Positions 56,205-58,895 of a stretch of DNA of 58,895 nt are shown piece by piece. The position numbers were made by a program, and so were the translations under genes. Source of the stretch: Chloroflexota bacterium (GTDB lineage Bacteria; Chloroflexota; Dehalococcoidia; UBA2247; RBG-13-53-26); the NCBI GenBank assembly GCA_016876035.1, contig VGOE01000004.1:1-58895 (forward strand). The letters run 5' to 3'. Numbering within the stretch: position 1 is the stretch's first letter; each line of letters begins with the position of its first letter. The notes under the pieces are model-generated. The model was not told the origin of the DNA and did not search any database. It worked only from the letters and a program-made list of their open reading frames with translations.

Positions 56205-56912
56205 CTAACCCTCAAATTTGTAGCCCACGCCTCGGACTGTCACCAGGTGCCTGGGATGCGCCGGGTCAACCTCGATCTTCTGGCGGAGCCACCTGATGTG
56301 CACATCTACTGTGCGGGTGTCGCCCGCGTAGTCATAGCCCCAGACCTTTTCCAGAAGATAATCACGACTGAATACCCGTGACCGGTTGCTCGCCAGGAAA
56401 GCCAGCAGATCGAACTCCTTGCGGCTCAAGTCCAGAGGAGAACCACCGAGACAGGCCTGATGACGTGCAGGATCAATTTCGAGCCTGCCCGCTTTGATGG
56501 CCGAAGGCCCAGCCTCCTGGCTGGAGGCTATCTCCCGCATCATCATCTCCGTGCGGCGTAGCATTGCCCGAATACGTGCCAGTAGTTCCCTGATGCTGAA
56601 GGGCTTGGTCATGTAATCGTCAGCCCCCAACTCCAGGCCAACTACCTTGTCAACCTCCTCTGTCTTGGCGGTAAGCATCAGAATGGGCACTATCATCTCC
56701 CGGCGCAGAATGCGGCAAACCTCAAAGCCATCGAGCTTGGGGAGCATTACGTCCAGGACAACCAGATCAGGTTTTCCGCTTCGGGCAACTTCCAGAGCCT
56801 GAGCGCCATCAGTGGCAGTCACTACGTCATAGCCCTCTTTGGCAAGGTTATACTTCAGGACACCCAAAAGGGTTTGGTCATCTTCAACGATCATGATCCT
56901 GCTGCTGGCCAT
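56205..56912 (-). CDS. phoB: Phosphate-response regulator PhoB/PhoP
   Basis: A 235-residue OmpR-family regulator. The receiver has the acidic pair in IVEDDQTLLG, phospho-acceptor Asp in LVVLDVMLPKLDG, Thr/Ala in LMLTAKT and Lys in DDYMTKPF. The C-terminal winged helix reads LDLSRKEFDLLAFLASNRSRVFSRDYLLEKVWGYDY..TRTVDVHIRWLRQKIE. It should bind the 11-base repeats before mgsA. A -10-like TATACT (56936-56931) lies 18 bases upstream of the start, with no good -35; no Pho repeats are seen before this gene. Confidence 0.94.
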   Translation of the reverse strand: MASSRIMIVEDDQTLLGVLKYNLAKEGYDVVTATDGAQALEVARSGKPDLVVLDVMLPKLDGFEVCRILRREMIVPILMLTAKTEEVDKVVGLELGADDYMTKPFSIRELLARIRAMLRRTEMMMREIASSQEAGPSAIKAGRLEIDPARHQACLGGSPLDLSRKEFDLLAFLASNRSRVFSRDYLLEKVWGYDYAGDTRTVDVHIRWLRQKIEVDPAHPRHLVTVRGVGYKFEG

Positions 56913-56988
56913 CCTTATTCCTCAGGGAATAGTATAGCACGAAGCCAGCGGTCTATTGAGTGACTAGAAGACTGTCACCCCGCCCCTC

Positions 56989-57017
56989 TTGACAAGGATA
57001 AAATGTTATTGTATAAT
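56989..57017 (+). promoter_or_regulatory. Near-perfect housekeeping promoter
   Basis: TTGACA (56989-56994), a 17-base spacer, TATAAT (57012-57017). Both boxes and the spacing are consensus for the main sigma factor. The start would be near 57024, giving a leader of about 30 bases for the gene at 57055. An imperfect inverted repeat, TGTCACC..GGTAACA, lies in that leader and could be an operator. Confidence 0.8.
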
Positions 57018-57054
57018 CCCTCCATGATATGTCACCTGCATATGGCGGTAACAC

Positions 57055-57843
57055 ATGAGGGCTAACGGGCAGATTTCCAGAGACCGGGAGCTGGTTACCA
57101 GCATGTCCACGGTGGCCTACGTGCTCAGCCGTGAAGGAAAGGAGTTCAATCGCTACCTGCTGGAGCAGTTCCAGCCGTGGGAGAGGCTGGAACTGGAAAA
57201 GATGGGCGCTGTGGCGGCCATGCCGCCAGAACATGTCCTCTTCTACAAGGCGGTAGCGCAGACGCTGGGCTGGCTTCAGCAACTGCCAATACCAAAGGAG
57301 CGCAGGGAAAACGACCTCAAAAACGGGCTATCCCTGGTGCCCCAGATCTATTTCCAGGTGCTGCTGGAGGCCAGAAGTGGGGTGGTCCCCGGTGGGGTGG
57401 CTAAGCGACTGGAGGAGTTGCTGGGGGAGGCCCAGGAGGCCACCAGAGGGAAAAGCCCCCGCAGGCTTCTGGCGGTGGTGGCCGGTCTGCAAACGTGGGC
57501 CGCAGTGGAGTTGCCGGAGGTGGGGCTGGGGGGGACCCTTGACCTGGAAGAGACGCAGCGTCTGGCTCTCAATGCCTGTGGTCGTGCCCGCTGGACGGCT
57601 TTAGCACCGATGAAGATGTATGCTCTGTGCAAGGGCGCTGATTTCAGGACGCCGAGAGCCATACTGCCGCCGCTGGGCAGTGCCGTCTCCAGGGGCATCG
57701 AAAGGCTATTTGGCTTCGCCCTGGGGGAGTCCGAAAGTGACTACCAGCTTTCCAGAGGACTGCACCTGAAACTGGCGGACCTGGCCCATGCCACGATCTG
57801 GGATATCAACTCCGGCTTGCACAGGCTGGGCGGAGGGTCGTGA
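57055..57843 (+). CDS. Protein of unknown function behind a strong promoter, 262 residues
   Basis: The frame opens at ATG 57055, without a clear ribosome site; ATG 57103 is an alternative. The predicted protein is soluble and largely helical, with Leu-rich stretches such as ERLELEKMGAVAAM, PQIYFQVLLEARSG and RRLLAVVAGLQTWAAVELPE, and a C-terminal LKLADLAHATIWDINSGLHRLGGG. No known domain is recognised. Codon use is like that of the neighbours. It is divergent from phoB and overlaps the far end of the recombinase frame on the other strand by about 100 bases. Confidence 0.6.
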   Translation: MRANGQISRDRELVTSMSTVAYVLSREGKEFNRYLLEQFQPWERLELEKMGAVAAMPPEHVLFYKAVAQTLGWLQQLPIPKERRENDLKNGLSLVPQIYFQVLLEARSGVVPGGVAKRLEELLGEAQEATRGKSPRRLLAVVAGLQTWAAVELPEVGLGGTLDLEETQRLALNACGRARWTALAPMKMYALCKGADFRTPRAILPPLGSAVSRGIERLFGFALGESESDYQLSRGLHLKLADLAHATIWDINSGLHRLGGGS

Positions 57844-58895
57844 AGGAACGAACGGCAGAGGCAAATGGGTGGGCCGAGCCCACCCTGCCGGTTTGTCCTG
57901 TCATTGCGAGCTCGCCGCAGGCGGGCGTGGCAATCCCAGGGTGGTGGAGCAAAGATGACTTTTCCACAGTGATTTTGTTCACTGCCGGAAGTCAACTCAT
58001 GCGCAGCGAAACCCAAACCGCTCTTAATGCGTACTGTTTTCAGGTCCTCTGAAGGATATACCCTAATATCAAGGACGCCCAGTAGCTGGAGTTTCTCATC
58101 GAAGCCCGCTGATTCCAGGTTCCTGTGTCTCAGAGATTCCAATTGGGCTCTAATAGCATCAATGCCGGAGCCATTCAGTCCCCAAGTGCCGGCCTGGCGT
58201 TGGAGCCTGGTAACCTCTTCCTCAGCCACTGCAATGGCTTTCTGACACACGTTAATGCGATTCTTGGCCTCTGCGGCATCATAGACGCCTTCTTCATAAC
58301 CCGCCTGCACCCTGGTTATCTTAGCCTGAAGCTGAGCGATTTTTCTCTGCTCGACTTCAATCAGCCTGGTCGCAGCTTCTCCGTCGTCTTTCTCTACCGC
58401 CAACTGCTGCTCTACCCAGGAATCATCACTCAACAAGGCATAGACGCAGTCCCAGATGTATTCATCCCACCGGGCAGAAATAAACTTCCGGAAACCGCAG
58501 GCTTTGCCACTCCAGGTACGATAATGCCGCGCGCAGTGGTAGAAAATCTTCTTGCTGCCACCTTCTCGCCTGACCACCATAGGCAGACCACATCTTGGAC
58601 AGAAGATCCGGTTGCGCAACAAGGCTTGAATAACCTGGCCCTGTTTGCCACGGCCCCTTCCCCTGGCAGTCAATGTCTCGTTGGCCTTCTGCCACAGTTC
58701 TTCGGGGATCAGCTTGGGCACACTGAAGAAAACCCATTCTTCCTGAGGTTTAGGCCGAAGGATAGTCTTCTTGATCTGTCCGGTAACATCACCCAGCGGT
58801 CTGGCCGGATTGGATACCATGGAACGGGCATTGTAGGTATTCCTCCCGGTGTAACACAGCCTTCGAACCACCTTGCACACTGTGTTGGGCCCCCA
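57741..58895 (-). CDS. Large serine recombinase, C-terminal part (partial at window edge)
   Basis: The frame is open from the window edge. It begins inside the recombinase domain (GPNTVCKVVRRLCYTGRNTYNAR), continues with VPKLIPEELWQKANETL, a zinc-ribbon domain (ALLRNRIFCPRCGLPMVVRREGG..FYHCARHYRTWSGKACGFRKFI) and a long coiled coil (about residues 170-225 of the visible part), as in phage integrases and transposases of the large serine class. The catalytic N-terminal resolvase domain would be beyond the edge. The last 65 or so codons lie in dispersed repeat DNA (57868-57951) and over the opposite gene, so the real or original end was probably near 57950. Confidence 0.85.
   Translation of the reverse strand, partial: WGPNTVCKVVRRLCYTGRNTYNARSMVSNPARPLGDVTGQIKKTILRPKPQEEWVFFSVPKLIPEELWQKANETLTARGRGRGKQGQVIQALLRNRIFCPRCGLPMVVRREGGSKKIFYHCARHYRTWSGKACGFRKFISARWDEYIWDCVYALLSDDSWVEQQLAVEKDDGEAATRLIEVEQRKIAQLQAKITRVQAGYEEGVYDAAEAKNRINVCQKAIAVAEEEVTRLQRQAGTWGLNGSGIDAIRAQLESLRHRNLESAGFDEKLQLLGVLDIRVYPSEDLKTVRIKSGLGFAAHELTSGSEQNHCGKVIFAPPPWDCHARLRRARNDRTNRQGGLGPPICLCRSFLHDPPPSLCKPELISQIVAWARSASFRCSPLESW
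57868..57951. repeat. Second copy of the hairpin and TGTCATTGCGA repeats
   Basis: 57868-57889 matches 814-835 at 20 of 22 bases. 57899-57951 matches the reverse complement of 1052-1104 at 50 of 53 bases; the other half of that element is missing here. The block lies within the 3' part of the recombinase frame. Confidence 0.7.

Noticed and set aside
1-58895. CRISPR array
   Set aside because: No set of regularly spaced identical repeats with unique spacers was found; the repeated elements are palindromic and few.

Overview
The window looks like part of the chromosome of an anaerobic, free-living bacterium with moderately high GC. The closest match in style is Chloroflexota/Dehalococcoidia. This is an inference from gene content: an acyl-CoA dehydrogenase-ETF operon, a tungsten-type aldehyde:ferredoxin oxidoreductase, orphan NuoE/NuoF-type flavoprotein subunits, ferredoxin-type proteins, a PAC2 protein and DUF763. 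Dispersed palindromic repeats beginning TGTCATTGCGAG or TGTCATTCTGAG also fit. No rRNA gene or species marker is present, so the assignment is tentative.

Layout. 1-1180: end of an unknown gene, a small cupin gene, a tRNA with a CAT anticodon whose 3' end is duplicated about 680 bp away (att-like), and a palindromic repeat. 1181-6041: mnmG, a YtcJ-type amidohydrolase and folC, overlapping end to end as one transcription unit. 6042-6737: repeat-rich spacer. 6738-10820: a lone hisF, a NuoE/NuoF pair and a winged-helix/ferredoxin protein. 10846-16531: DUF3795 and a crotonase on the minus strand, then PAC2, acyl-CoA dehydrogenase, etfB and etfA on the plus strand. 16946-21647: solitary AAA ATPase, transaldolase, YdjM-like membrane protein, flippase. 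21711-28336: branched-chain amino-acid cluster transcribed on the minus strand as ilvC, leuA, leuC, leuD, leuB, with DUF763 at its end.

28604-35867: radical SAM protein, an ABC ATPase that seems to have lost its permease, a membrane adenylate cyclase next to a cyclic-nucleotide-binding protein, UspA, a CorC/CNNM transporter and an unknown gene. 36331-39125: a K+ uptake channel subunit (TrkH/KtrB) and a cation/proton antiporter. 39408-45603: TetR remnant, proB, nnr, BioY, an ATP-grasp enzyme and a crotonase. 45968-49438: pyruvate kinase and aldehyde:ferredoxin oxidoreductase.

49509-56912 is a complete phosphate-starvation locus on the minus strand: phoB-phoR, then mgsA-pstS-pstC-pstA-pstB-phoU. 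Methylglyoxal synthase, an enzyme that releases phosphate from DHAP, sits as the first gene of the phosphate-transport operon. Upstream of it lie six 7-base repeats with an exact 11-base period, an extended Pho-box array. This is the most notable arrangement in the window. 57055-58895 has an unknown gene with a near-perfect housekeeping promoter and, convergent to it, the C-terminal part of a large serine recombinase that runs off the window and whose 3' end lies in dispersed repeat DNA.
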